This document shows positions 1-8,800 of a DNA stretch of 27,285 nucleotides, in pieces (the stretch's first letter is position 1; every line of letters begins with the position of its first letter). Source of the stretch: JAUIBE01 sp035267185 (GTDB taxonomy: Bacteria > Pseudomonadota > Gammaproteobacteria > Xanthomonadales > SZUA-36); contig DATFLY010000065.1 of NCBI GenBank assembly GCA_035267185.1, forward strand, positions 1 through 27,285, in the 5' to 3' direction. The position numbers and the translations under genes are program-made. The notes under the pieces are model-generated. The model had not been told where the DNA came from and did not search any database. It saw only the letters and a program-made list of their open reading frames with translations.

Positions 1-484
1 CAACATCAATTTGCCAGATGGCCAGGCACTGAGCCTCAAGGCTGTTGCTGCCACTGGAAGTTACACGGTAGGCCTCGTAAAGGGTATTGCCCTGCACCAC
101 CAGAAGATGGCAATCGTTACCCAGGTGATTGCATGTCAGGCCGGTTTCTCCTTCGATCGCAGCATCAACGGGAACTGGCATGGTCGTACCGGGATCTTCA
201 CAATCGGGGCTGAAGTAACCACTCGGATGGCTCTCTATGACACGCAAAGGTGCCTCTTCTGCGGCATGAACCAGATGCAGGGAAAAATCGATCTGCATAC
301 GCCGGAAATTCTCCCCGCCGAACCCACCGAGGCTATCCAGGGTGGAAATCATGACTGCTGAATCGGGATGAAGTGTGGCACTTTCGATATTCTGATTCCA
401 GACCGCACCATCCGGAAATCGTGGCAAGGATGCCGCGAACAGGCCTGGACAAATGATCAGACAGGCAAATGCTGCTGCTTTCAC
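1..484 (-). CDS. Secreted protein of unknown function (3' end outside window)
   Basis: Reading the minus strand from GTG at 484-482 gives an open frame of 161 codons that runs off the left edge of the window. The start is supported by a strong ribosome binding site, GGGAGGG, about 6 bases upstream. The N-terminus (VKAAAFACLIICPGLFAAS) looks like a Sec signal peptide with cleavage near residue 19. The mature part is rich in aromatic residues and contains the segments MISTLDSLGGFGG and MQIDFSLHLVHAA and three or more cysteines (in CEDPG, CNHLGNDCH and AQCLAIW), which suggests a disulphide-bonded periplasmic or secreted domain. I do not recognise a named family with certainty. The segment HLLVVQGNTLYEAYR resembles a beta-strand repeat of a secreted binding domain, but that is only an impression. 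It is divergent from the small glyoxalase-fold gene at 588. Confidence 0.7.
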   Translation of the reverse strand, partial: MKAAAFACLIICPGLFAASLPRFPDGAVWNQNIESATLHPDSAVMISTLDSLGGFGGENFRRMQIDFSLHLVHAAEEAPLRVIESHPSGYFSPDCEDPGTTMPVPVDAAIEGETGLTCNHLGNDCHLLVVQGNTLYEAYRVTSSGSNSLEAQCLAIWQIDV

Positions 485-587
485 TGATAACCCTCCCTGG
501 TTATACGACAAGTGTACCTTTCTGATTAGCAAAATTTCTATTTCATTCGATTAAGCTTATTGCTTGCCAATGAGTGGGAAATTCCAG

Positions 588-968
588 ATGCATAGAAGTC
601 AACTCGCCGGATTTATCATTGACTGTCAAACCCAGGACCTCGAGGCTGCCGCTCAGTTCTGGGGCGATGCACTCGGACTGAGTGCCGTTCCTGAGCAAGA
701 CCCGCAAGAGTCTGCCTATATTGAATTGCGCACTCGCCCGGAGGAGGTTTTCATAGAAGTACAGAAAGTAGACCACGCCAGCCGTGTGCACCTTGATATC
801 GAAACCGACGACATTCCGGCTGAGGTGGCCCGACTTGAGTCCCTGGGCGCAAAACGAATCGCCGAGATACGTCGCTGGGTCGTGATGGAAGCACCTACCG
901 GCCAGCGATTCTGCGTGGTGAAGCCGATTCGGGAAAACTTCGAGCGTGACGCCAATCGCTGGGAGTAA
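588..968 (+). CDS. Small VOC-superfamily (glyoxalase-like) protein
   Basis: This is a single-domain protein of about 126 residues of the vicinal-oxygen-chelate fold, of the type usually named glyoxalase-like domain (Glyoxalase_6). The opening MHRSQLAGFIIDCQ, followed by a helix with FWGDALGL and later YIELRTRPEEVFIEVQKV and VHLDIETDD, gives the usual beta-alpha-beta-beta-beta pairs. The end, APTGQRFCVVKPIRENF, is also typical of this group. The substrate is unknown; members may be resistance proteins, isomerases or proteins without known activity. I chose ATG at 588 because the family normally begins at this residue and GTGGGA lies upstream; ATG at 570 and TTG at 564 are possible longer starts. 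No signal peptide is seen, so it is cytoplasmic. It ends 6 bases before the convergent gene at 975-1577. Confidence 0.85.
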   Translation: MHRSQLAGFIIDCQTQDLEAAAQFWGDALGLSAVPEQDPQESAYIELRTRPEEVFIEVQKVDHASRVHLDIETDDIPAEVARLESLGAKRIAEIRRWVVMEAPTGQRFCVVKPIRENFERDANRWE

Positions 969-974
969 ATGCCC

Positions 975-1577
975 TCAGCTGTCTATCAGTCTTTGCACAT
1001 CCTCGACAAAGACGATCTCACAGGCGCCCTGCCCGGTGTCCGTGCGGGTCAGCGAGGTTCGCCATTTCCAGCCGGAGTCATGATCAACATCCACCAGGTA
1101 TCCCTTGATACGTATCACCTCGCCCGGACGCAGTTTCTTCAGTGCCTTTTCGATTGCCGGGTCAGCCGGGATCATGTGCATATTGGCACTGTTCCTGACA
1201 ATTTCATTTTCAGGAATGGGTGGCGGAAGGGAATAGCGCGTGAAATACCAACGTCCGCCCTGACGAATGCTCATCTGGTCCAGAACGGCCTGGTCAGACA
1301 TTTTTCCCCAGCCCAGCGCCAGGTCTATGGGTGACAAATCTGACTCATCACCCCAGGAGTAAGTTTCCCGCCCCAGTATCCGTGCCTGGATGTCGAATTC
1401 CGCTCGCGGAGTCATGGTAAATCCGTCGAAAAGGAATGCCGCGGGTTGTTCGAGATTGCGCTGGACAGGCTTGATCGGCACCAGGACGCCCGGCTCATGC
1501 TTTACAGGGCGATACTGCCACTGGTTCCAGCCGACAAAGCCGGCAATGATAAGCAGGAAAATCAGTAGTCTGCGCAT
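975..1577 (-). CDS. Membrane-anchored conserved hypothetical protein
   Basis: The product has 200 residues. Residues 1-18 (MRRLLIFLLIIAGFVGWN) form a signal anchor or signal peptide and the remainder is predicted to lie in the periplasm. The mature part contains a tryptophan-rich stretch (ALGWGKMSDQAVLDQ, then GGRWYFTRY) and a run near residue 130 (NSANMHMIPADPAIEKALK) followed by RPGEVIRIKGYLVDVD and a C-terminal segment with WKWRTSLTRTDTG. The piece RPGEVIRIKGYLV reads like a beta-strand of a small OB-like or lipocalin-like barrel. I remember proteins with these motifs as hypothetical in other Gammaproteobacteria but know no function. The start ATG at 1577 has a weak upstream TGGGGT. The gene lies 42 bases downstream of the EamA transporter on the same strand and may be co-transcribed with it. 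Confidence 0.8.
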   Translation of the reverse strand: MRRLLIFLLIIAGFVGWNQWQYRPVKHEPGVLVPIKPVQRNLEQPAAFLFDGFTMTPRAEFDIQARILGRETYSWGDESDLSPIDLALGWGKMSDQAVLDQMSIRQGGRWYFTRYSLPPPIPENEIVRNSANMHMIPADPAIEKALKKLRPGEVIRIKGYLVDVDHDSGWKWRTSLTRTDTGQGACEIVFVEDVQRLIDS

Positions 1578-1619
1578 ACCCCAATTTTAACGCGCCAGCG
1601 GCATTCACTCATACTTGTT

Positions 1620-2570
1620 TCAATGGCACTTCCGGACCAGTTCCTTTTTGCGAAACAGGTCCGGGAGGCGACGCTTCCACTGCCTCAGCGTCATTCGAAT
1701 TTCACTGACACCCAGGATTACCAGGTTGCCCAGCAAAACCAGGACCACGCCCATCACGATGTGGGTCTCTATGGCCAGACCCTCAAACATGACGGACAGT
1801 ATAAAGGCAACCACCGGAAACATTACGACGGCGTAACCGGCTTTGGCTGGTCCGATTCGGCCCATCAACTTGAGGTAGGTTCCAAAAGCTACTATTGACC
1901 CGAAGACCGCCAGGTAAATCAAAGATGAGACATATTCAAATGTGTATTCAAAGTTGAAAGCCAGCCCCCGGCGCCAGGCAACCAATGCCGTGATCAGTGT
2001 TCCGTAGAACATGCCCCATGCATTAGCCTGAAGGACCGGCATGCCCTTACCCTGGGCTCGATGCGAAACCATGTTGCCGAATGAAGCCATCAGGGCACCA
2101 GACAGGCAAAAAGCCACGCCTACCAGGGTCTTGTCTGAAAAGCTCATGCTTGAAACCTCGGGCCAGAAAAGGATGACGATTCCGGCCATGCCCATACCTG
2201 CCCCAATCCAGACCTTTGGCTCAATTCGAGTACCGAAAAACAGCCTGGCGTTAAGAATGTTCATCCAGACCATGGTGGAAAAGGCGACTGCGTTGAGTGC
2301 CGATGCAATATACAACTGAGCGGTATATGTCGCGATGTAATTAAAACTGAAAAGAAATACACCAAGTAGAACGAACTGGAGGTGGTCACGGATACTGAAC
2401 TTAATTCGAAGCCCTCGGAAAATGGCATATCCCATGAGCAATACCGTCGCGATCGCGTAGCGATACACCACAGATACTTCAGGCGCCACGCTTCCAATCT
2501 GATAATTAATCAGGATCCAGGTTGAACCCCAGATCAATACTGCCGTTGCGTATAACGTGAAATTATTCAT
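1620..2570 (-). CDS. EamA/DMT-family transporter
   Basis: This 316-residue protein is a drug/metabolite transporter of the EamA (RhaT-like) type, an inner-membrane carrier with about ten helices in two repeated five-helix halves. The start MNNFTLYATAVLIWGSTWI carries the WGSTW motif at the end of helix 1 that marks this family. The second half begins near residue 150 with FCLSGALMASFGNMVSHRAQ and includes YLAVFGSIVAFGTYLKLMGRIGPAKA, the family's second repeat. ATG at 2570 has AGGA 8-9 bases upstream. The C-terminus is basic (QWKRRLPDLFRKKELVRK) and probably cytoplasmic. Members export amino acids, metabolites or toxic compounds. The divergent MocR regulator next door is a common partner arrangement, which suggests that it controls this exporter. 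The substrate cannot be read from the sequence. Confidence 0.93.
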   Translation of the reverse strand: MNNFTLYATAVLIWGSTWILINYQIGSVAPEVSVVYRYAIATVLLMGYAIFRGLRIKFSIRDHLQFVLLGVFLFSFNYIATYTAQLYIASALNAVAFSTMVWMNILNARLFFGTRIEPKVWIGAGMGMAGIVILFWPEVSSMSFSDKTLVGVAFCLSGALMASFGNMVSHRAQGKGMPVLQANAWGMFYGTLITALVAWRRGLAFNFEYTFEYVSSLIYLAVFGSIVAFGTYLKLMGRIGPAKAGYAVVMFPVVAFILSVMFEGLAIETHIVMGVVLVLLGNLVILGVSEIRMTLRQWKRRLPDLFRKKELVRKCH

Positions 2571-2593
2571 GTGCCTGTTCCTTAAAACCGAGT

Positions 2594-2622
2594 TTGCCAG
2601 ATTCTGAGAAACAATTTAGAAT
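2594..2622 (+). promoter_or_regulatory. Promoter with inverted repeat for the MocR gene
   Basis: TTGCCA (2594-2599) and TAGAAT (2617-2622) are separated by exactly 17 bases, and each matches the sigma-70 consensus at 5 of 6 positions. An inverted repeat, GATTCT (2600-2605) and AGAATC (2618-2623), occupies the spacer and the -10 box. A second one, AGATA/TATCT at 2641-2656, lies just downstream. This is a plausible autoregulatory operator in the divergent region shared with the EamA gene. Transcription would begin near 2629, about 58 bases before GTG 2687. Confidence 0.55.
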
Positions 2623-2686
2623 CAGAACTGAATACTTAACAGATACACAAATATCTAAATGCAAGGTTAACAGTTTGGAGATTGCA

Positions 2687-4132
2687 GTGATTGCGGTAGA
2701 TAAAGAAGCAGGCGATTTTCTATACACACAGGTGGTGGATCTCATCACACACCAGGTCGACAATGGAACACTCCGACCCGGAGACCGCCTGCCCTCATTA
2801 AGGCGCCTTAGCCGAAAACTGGAAGTCAGCATTCCGACCATCCGCCAGGCCTATCTTGAACTGGAGCGACAGGGACGTATCGAAGCCCGGCCAAAATCCG
2901 GCTATTTTGTACACGCAAAGAGACTCAATCCCCTTGTCAGCATCAAGAGAAGGGACTGCAAACCAGTGGAAGTACGGTGCCAGAAACTGATCGACCGGGT
3001 TTATGATTCAATTCACCGCCCGGGCGTGTTACCGCTTGGTATTGCCAACCCGTCAATGGCGAATCCTGCCACCAAAACGCTTCACAGGGCCATGAAAAGA
3101 ATCATGGCACGCGCTGAAACCAGGTCACTCAGTTACGCCCCTGCATACGGCGAACCGGGCTTGTGCAGACAGATCGCTTACCGTTACCTCAACCAGGGAG
3201 GCTCAGTCGACCCAGGTGAGGTTCTGATTACCAATGGTGGACAGGAAGCGCTTGCCCTTGCGCTCAAGTCGGTCGCTGAGCCCGGTGACGTGATAGCCGT
3301 GGAAAGCCCGGCCTACTATGGAATGCTGGAACTGATCGAGAGCCTCGACATGCTGGCCGTTGAAGTTGAAACCTGCCCGGTCGATGGTGTCGTCATCAGC
3401 AGTCTCGAAAACGCACTAAAAAACAATCGCATCGCAGCCTGCATGTTTTCTTCTTCTATTAACAATCCGCTGGGCTGCATGAGCAGCGATGAACATCGAC
3501 AAGAACTGGTCGGCCTGGTTGAAAGCTACAAGGTTCCATTGATCGAGGACGACGTTTACGGAGAACTGTTTTTTGAGGGACCCAGGCCAAAACCGGCACA
3601 GTTCTTTTCGCGCAAGGGGTTGGTTCTTACGGCCGGTTCATTTTCTAAAACCGTGGCACCCGGCTACCGGACGGGCTGGCTGCTACCAGGAAAATTTGGC
3701 GACCAGGCCAGGAAGATGAAACGTGCATTTTCCTGCTCATCCGGACTGTTACAACAACTGACGCTTGCAGAGTTCATGGCATCACACGACTATGACCGCC
3801 ATCTCAACAGGCTGCGCCCCATCCTGAAGCAGAATTCCGAACGGATGGCAGCCCGCATTGAACGACACTTTCCGGCGGAAACGGGCATATCACGTCCTGG
3901 CGGTGGCTCTGTCCTGTGGCTGGAAATGCCTGGCGGAATTGAGTCTGAAGTGCTGTTTGATACCGCAATGGAGCACTGCATAAGCATCGTTCCGGGAGAT
4001 ATTTTCTCCGCTGGCTCCTGCTTTCGAAATTATATTCGCCTGAGTTTTGGACACCCATGGAGCGAGAAGATCGAGGATGGCATTGCCACCCTCGGCCTTC
4101 TTGTCCATGATCAGCTCAGAAAAGCAGCCTAG
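2687..4132 (+). CDS. MocR-type transcription regulator (GntR winged helix fused to class I aminotransferase)
   Basis: The protein has 481 residues from GTG 2687. Residues about 10-80 form a GntR winged helix (GDRLPSLRRLSRKLEVSIPT, then RQAYLELERQGRIEARPKSGYF). Residues about 110-470 form a fold-type I aminotransferase domain that binds pyridoxal phosphate. Visible ligands are Asp288 and Tyr291 in EDDVYGE, the Schiff-base lysine Lys321 in SFSKTVAPGYRTGW, the NNPLG asparagine and the C-terminal Arg in NYIRLSFGHP. Such proteins sense an amine or PLP-linked ligand and rarely act as enzymes. GTG 2687 is preferred because GGAG lies 6 bases upstream and because the longer frame from TTG 2594 would place the start inside the promoter. 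It is divergent from the EamA transporter, its likely target, and its end overlaps the convergent methyltransferase gene by 4 bases. Confidence 0.93.
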   Translation: MIAVDKEAGDFLYTQVVDLITHQVDNGTLRPGDRLPSLRRLSRKLEVSIPTIRQAYLELERQGRIEARPKSGYFVHAKRLNPLVSIKRRDCKPVEVRCQKLIDRVYDSIHRPGVLPLGIANPSMANPATKTLHRAMKRIMARAETRSLSYAPAYGEPGLCRQIAYRYLNQGGSVDPGEVLITNGGQEALALALKSVAEPGDVIAVESPAYYGMLELIESLDMLAVEVETCPVDGVVISSLENALKNNRIAACMFSSSINNPLGCMSSDEHRQELVGLVESYKVPLIEDDVYGELFFEGPRPKPAQFFSRKGLVLTAGSFSKTVAPGYRTGWLLPGKFGDQARKMKRAFSCSSGLLQQLTLAEFMASHDYDRHLNRLRPILKQNSERMAARIERHFPAETGISRPGGGSVLWLEMPGGIESEVLFDTAMEHCISIVPGDIFSAGSCFRNYIRLSFGHPWSEKIEDGIATLGLLVHDQLRKAA

Positions 4133-4974
4133 CCCATTGGCTTACGGAATCTAAGCGTCATGCGGTCGCTCTCACCGATTTCCAGCCAGGGCGCGGCACA
4201 GGCATCCCAATCCGGGGTATCTTCAACGTCCTCACAAAGGTCTACACTGGGCGGCAATGTCCAGACACCTTCTTCGTGATCGTGTGAGTCTTTTGGATTC
4301 GCATTAACTTCCGAACGTGCTTCCAGGTACAAACCCGCATCGCGCGCGATATTGATCACAGTCTCCTCGGCAACGTAACCGCGCACTACCAGGTCATCAG
4401 GATCTTCTGGTTTACCGGAACGATGCTGAACCAGCCCGAGGATCCCGCCTGGCTTCAGAACCCTGGCGAATTCTGCAAAAATCATCTCTGCCAGGTCGTT
4501 GTCAATCCAACCGTGCGTGTTACGGAAAGTCACGATCATGTCGACCGATTCAGCTTCACCCAGGCTGGCAGACTGGGGAGGTGAAAATGGAACAAATGCA
4601 GCCTGGTCATAAAGCTCAGGATTTGCCTGGAACTTCTCCATCATTGCTGCTGATAAGCGATAGACATAATCCGGCTGCCCCTCAACATCGGTATCCCAAC
4701 CCGCGGCAATATATTGTCCATGGCCGCGAATTGCGGGTGCCAGGATTTCGGTGTACCAACCTCCACCCGGTGAAATTTCCATCACTGTCATGCCATCCTC
4801 AAGGCCGAAAAAGGTCAGGGTTCCAACCGGATTGCGATAAACATTTCGGGCTTTGTTAGCTTCCGAACGATGATCGCCCAACATTGCCTTTTCAATTCGC
4901 GAGGCAACCTCGGCATCTGAAGCCAAAGCAGGCGTGATAAAAGAAGCGACCAGGATCGCCAGGATGATACGCAT
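4129..4974 (-). CDS. Exported SAM-methyltransferase-like protein (COG4798 type)
   Basis: The protein has 281 residues from ATG 4974, which follows a GGGAG site. Residues 1-19 (MRIILAILVASFITPALAS) form a clear Sec signal peptide with an ALA cleavage site. The mature part has a class I methyltransferase core: motif I at about residues 62-74 reads MTVMEISPGGGWYTEI, followed by SVDMIVTFRNTHGWI as a motif IV-like strand and ARVLKPGGILGLVQHRSG as the usual post-motif strand and turn. This pattern is typical of the predicted methyltransferase group COG4798, whose members often carry signal peptides. Whether it binds SAM outside the cytoplasm is unclear. Two pairs of cysteines near the C-terminus (VDLCEDV, WDACAAPW) may form a disulphide. 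It follows the polytopic membrane protein by 39 bases and probably shares its operon with the AsmA gene. Confidence 0.88.
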   Translation of the reverse strand: MRIILAILVASFITPALASDAEVASRIEKAMLGDHRSEANKARNVYRNPVGTLTFFGLEDGMTVMEISPGGGWYTEILAPAIRGHGQYIAAGWDTDVEGQPDYVYRLSAAMMEKFQANPELYDQAAFVPFSPPQSASLGEAESVDMIVTFRNTHGWIDNDLAEMIFAEFARVLKPGGILGLVQHRSGKPEDPDDLVVRGYVAEETVINIARDAGLYLEARSEVNANPKDSHDHEEGVWTLPPSVDLCEDVEDTPDWDACAAPWLEIGESDRMTLRFRKPMG

Positions 4975-5013
4975 AATTAATTCTCCCTGAATGATTCTTC
5001 CCAACATGGGTTT

Positions 5014-5865
5014 CTAAACCGGATTAGTGAATGACCGCCTTATGGCTGAAGCCAGGCAAACGCCCGCAGCTGACGCTGCTACCAGACCGATGTCATAAGT
5101 TGCCGACAATCCGGCAATCAACACAAGTAAAGCGACCAGCATGCCTCCTCTGACCCTGGACACATCGAGCTTTTTGCGACCGACGTCAGTGACAGAGGTG
5201 ACATTTTTCTTCAGAAGTAAGTTTAGGGCGAAAACGAATGCAATCAATACCACGACCCATTTACTTAGTGTGTCAGGCAGTGAATAAAGTTTTTGTGAAG
5301 ATTCATGATCGACCATGTAAACAATCACGGCTACAGCCATGATCAATGCATACAACCATTGTCTGCGAAGAGGCTTTGCAAGGTACCCATCCATGGCAAA
5401 GGAAACAGCAGCCACCACTCCAAACAAAGCATTCCCGGTTGAATAAATCACCCAGATACTGAGTGCAGTCAGGAGCAGACTGTCGGTGAGCCGTGCCTCA
5501 AGCCCGGTTGTTCGATTCACCTGGCGTACCAGTCCAAGCGTGACGAACATAACAAGAAGCCCGTAAGTGGTCGATGCGGGCCCGGACACCAACATCACGA
5601 TCACCGCCAGAACCATGCCGGCAAATGCCGCAGCCTGATCGTCCGGGGCGAGTTCCCGACCCAGCGCCCAGCTACCAAATCCCGCCAGAATTGCGCTCAG
5701 GGCATAGATCAGCATATCGAGCCCTCCACGTTCATGAAGGTAGGCAATAATCAGTGCCGCAATCGCTGTGGGCACAAGCAGCAACAACATGTATCGATTG
5801 GTCGCATATTTAATATCGACAGGACGCCCAATCGAGGTCAGAGAATAAATCCTGTGAATGGTCAA
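5014..5865 (-). CDS. Polytopic inner-membrane protein of unknown function
   Basis: The product has 283 residues with about eight or nine hydrophobic helices, the first near residues 27-45 (MLLLLVPTAIAALIIAYLH). Between helices there are short charged loops such as GRELAPDDQ, RQVNRTTGLEARL and KKNVTSVTDVGRKKLD, and no enzymatic motif is visible. I do not recognise the family. It starts with TTG at 5865, and that TTG overlaps the TGA stop of the AsmA gene (TTGA). AGAGG lies about 7 bases upstream, inside the end of the AsmA gene, so translation is probably coupled. The tight link suggests that it works with the AsmA-like protein in the inner membrane, but this is inference from position only. 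Confidence 0.8.
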   Translation of the reverse strand: MTIHRIYSLTSIGRPVDIKYATNRYMLLLLVPTAIAALIIAYLHERGGLDMLIYALSAILAGFGSWALGRELAPDDQAAAFAGMVLAVIVMLVSGPASTTYGLLVMFVTLGLVRQVNRTTGLEARLTDSLLLTALSIWVIYSTGNALFGVVAAVSFAMDGYLAKPLRRQWLYALIMAVAVIVYMVDHESSQKLYSLPDTLSKWVVVLIAFVFALNLLLKKNVTSVTDVGRKKLDVSRVRGGMLVALLVLIAGLSATYDIGLVAASAAGVCLASAIRRSFTNPV

Positions 5866-8800
5866 TTTGCAACCTCTTCTGAACGATCCTCAGCCCTTAG
5901 CTCAGCAACCACTTTTCCACATGGGTCGCGCTGACGCAAAAACCGGTCAAACAGGGATTTACCTACTAATGACAGTCCTGCGCTCGCCACTGCAGCACCA
6001 CCCTGAATGGCTGCATCGGCAGGGTCCAGAACGATCATGGGCTGAGAAAGTGTGCCGCCAACCTTGATGAATGGATTGATGATCATGCTCGCACTCAAAC
6101 CGATTCCTGTCCTGGTCCGGGTACTGAATTGAAGGTTAACGCGCTCGGTTCTCATATCGACGTCCCCCCTGCTGGTGGAAACAATCTTGTCTGACTGAAG
6201 AATCAGGGGATCCACCAGTGCTTCTCCATCACGGAATTCAATGACAAGGACACCGCACTCAACGTTGGTTTGATCGCTGGTTTTCGTGAATGGATTGAGC
6301 TTCTGGAAAACCTCTGTCACGATGTCTGAAAACACCAGGTTCAATCGCCTGTTCAACACCTGACCCTTCCCCAGGATGATTTCCAGTTGGCCGTTCAAAG
6401 TGGACGCCATTTCCCTTTGTGATGCCCCGACTGCACGGAGATCTACACGGAGATCCGTGGGTGGGTAAGCTGTTATGGGCAGATTGGGATCCGCAAGCAA
6501 GCCAGTTCTGAAACCACTGGCCAGTCCTTTCAGAGTTGCGTCAAGCTTGCCATCAAGCTTTGCCAGGTTGAAAGTCGCATTGATTTGTCCGCCGCTGGGT
6601 TCATTCAGTCGGATGGGATCCAGCTTCAGAAATGACTCAGTCAGCTCTACCCCAAAATCCACATCTGGGAGCACAAGGTTTCCAAAGCTCACCCGGCCGA
6701 AATCAAACAACAAATCAATCACAATTGGATCAATTGCCAGGAGCGGATATGGTGTTTCGCTAAAAAACTCGCCTGTTAACCTGGTGGAGGAACCCGCGGA
6801 GCCAGTATCAGCCGCCAGATCATGGCCCTGGTCTGCAATCTCCTCCCCGAAATCGTATAACCAGGTCAGATCAATAGCTTCTGATGAGAAGCTGCCATGA
6901 ACCTCCGGAATCGGGCCGAGAACAATCGATGCATCCCCCAGGACAACATCCGGCCCAATCCCGAGCCTGATATCAGGCACACTAATCAACTGCGAATCCT
7001 GCTTGACAACAAATTCGAGCTGAATCGGCAATCGCGGATAGTCATTGATTCCATGATAATCAAGAAACACCTCCAGGGCCTCCGGGTCGGGTGTTTTGAA
7101 AACAACATCCAGATCTGATTTCTCTGGTTGTGGAAACTGGTCGACTGTGCCTGAAAGCTCAAGACTGGTTTGGCCGAGTGAAATTTTGAGACCTTCAACC
7201 TGTTGATTTTCAGTTCCTGGGCTGATGGAACCGGAAATTTCAAACTTCTGCGGCAAACCGGAAATATTCTCATGATCGTAGAAAGCCCTGAAATCCGGGC
7301 CGGAAGCTGAAAACTCAGCACGGGTGATGGTGATATCTGGCGTCAAACCCAGACTTCCGTCCAGTGAGAAACTGGCATCACCAATGGAGCCTTCGATGTT
7401 TTCAAAACCAAGGGTGTCCGAATCACTGTTCAGCAGACCCTTAGCGCTGATCGGATGGTCCGGCACGCCTGAAATATCTCCGAATGATTCGATGAAGTTC
7501 AATGAGGGCAATTCCAGGACAAAGCTGCCATTGGTCCTTAATGGACGTCGCGGATCGGGAGACTGGCCATCGATCGTTATGGTTATCTCATCTGAATTAT
7601 TCGTAGCGAACTGATAACCCAGGCCGTTGCTGTCCAGTCTGATCTCTGTTGCAACCTCCAGGGGCATTTTCGGTACGTCATCCACATCAAAAATCTGTGC
7701 CAGCGCCTGCACATCCGGCGTACTGAGGTTCGCCTTGATGTCACTGCCATTCAACTTCTCCTGCCACTGTTGCGATTCCTGACCACTGGCTTTTGGCACC
7801 AGGGCCAGCAGGCCATCCACGCCCAGGCGATGTTGCGACGAAGCAAATGTGCTGTCGACAAATTCTATGCCCTGATCAGTTTTCAGAAGATTGCCTTCAA
7901 AGCTCAGAGGCAGTTGCCTTGCAAAAGAGTGTTTGTCCAGCCCGGCGATTTCGCCCAGATCCACAACAACAATCTTCAAATCGATGTCACTTCCCACCAT
8001 CCTGGGCGGTGTCCCAAGAGCGCCCTCCACGGATAACAGGTTGTTGCCAACTGATGCATTCACATCCTGCAACTGAACCAGGCCATTTTGTTCCGAAAAC
8101 CGGCCCGATACGGAAAAAGGATTCGGTTTCCATCCCGACATCCCCAGTGCAGACTCCCAGGTACGAATACTTTCGCCATTTGCTGTAATGCTGAGCTCTG
8201 TATTGGCAAGCTGAGGCCAGGGCCCGATCACACCGGATACTGAAATATTGTCTTCAGAGACTTTTGCATCGAACTGTTCGACAGTCAGTGTGTCATTCAG
8301 AAAATGCACTTTGCCGATAAATTCATAGGATTGAGCCGGCAGATGACTTACTCCAAAAGCCTCTCCCAGCGCGAGCAGATCAGGCCCCCTGATATCGAAA
8401 TCCAGGTCCAGCTTTGACGGATCGACAAACTGATCCAGTTCGCCATTCGCATTCGCCAGGAGACTACCCAGGTTTCCATCCAGGTCCAGCCTGACTGAAT
8501 CCCCATCTGTGCTATCCAGCGAAATATCTATATCAAATTCGCCTGAACTGAATGCAGGCAGCGCAGCCTGTTCCAGCAACCAGCCAATCTCAGGACCGCT
8601 AAACCGAGTATTGATTCGCGCGCCAGCGCCAGTGAGTGCGTCATCGATGGTCCCCTGGCTTTCCAGGTAAATATCGCCCATGTCGACTTCAAGCCTGTGA
8701 TCGATGGCCCCACCCGTGTAAATGGCGTGGAGGGGGTCAGCAAAACCCTCGATCTTCATTGGCTGCCCATCAATTTCGCCGGTAACGTTCATGTCAACCC

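Noticed and set aside
11..361. Plus-strand open frame at the left edge
   Set aside because: The minus strand in the same region has a signal peptide, a strong ribosome binding site and a continuous frame to the window edge.
2594..2686. N-terminal extension of the MocR gene from TTG 2594
   Set aside because: TTG 2594 coincides with the -35 box of a good promoter, lies only 24 bases from the divergent gene and adds residues before the winged helix; GTG 2687 has GGAG nearby.
6475..6900. Plus-strand open frame of 141 codons inside the AsmA gene
   Set aside because: It is rich in serine and proline, has no recognisable fold and is a shadow of the AsmA coding frame.
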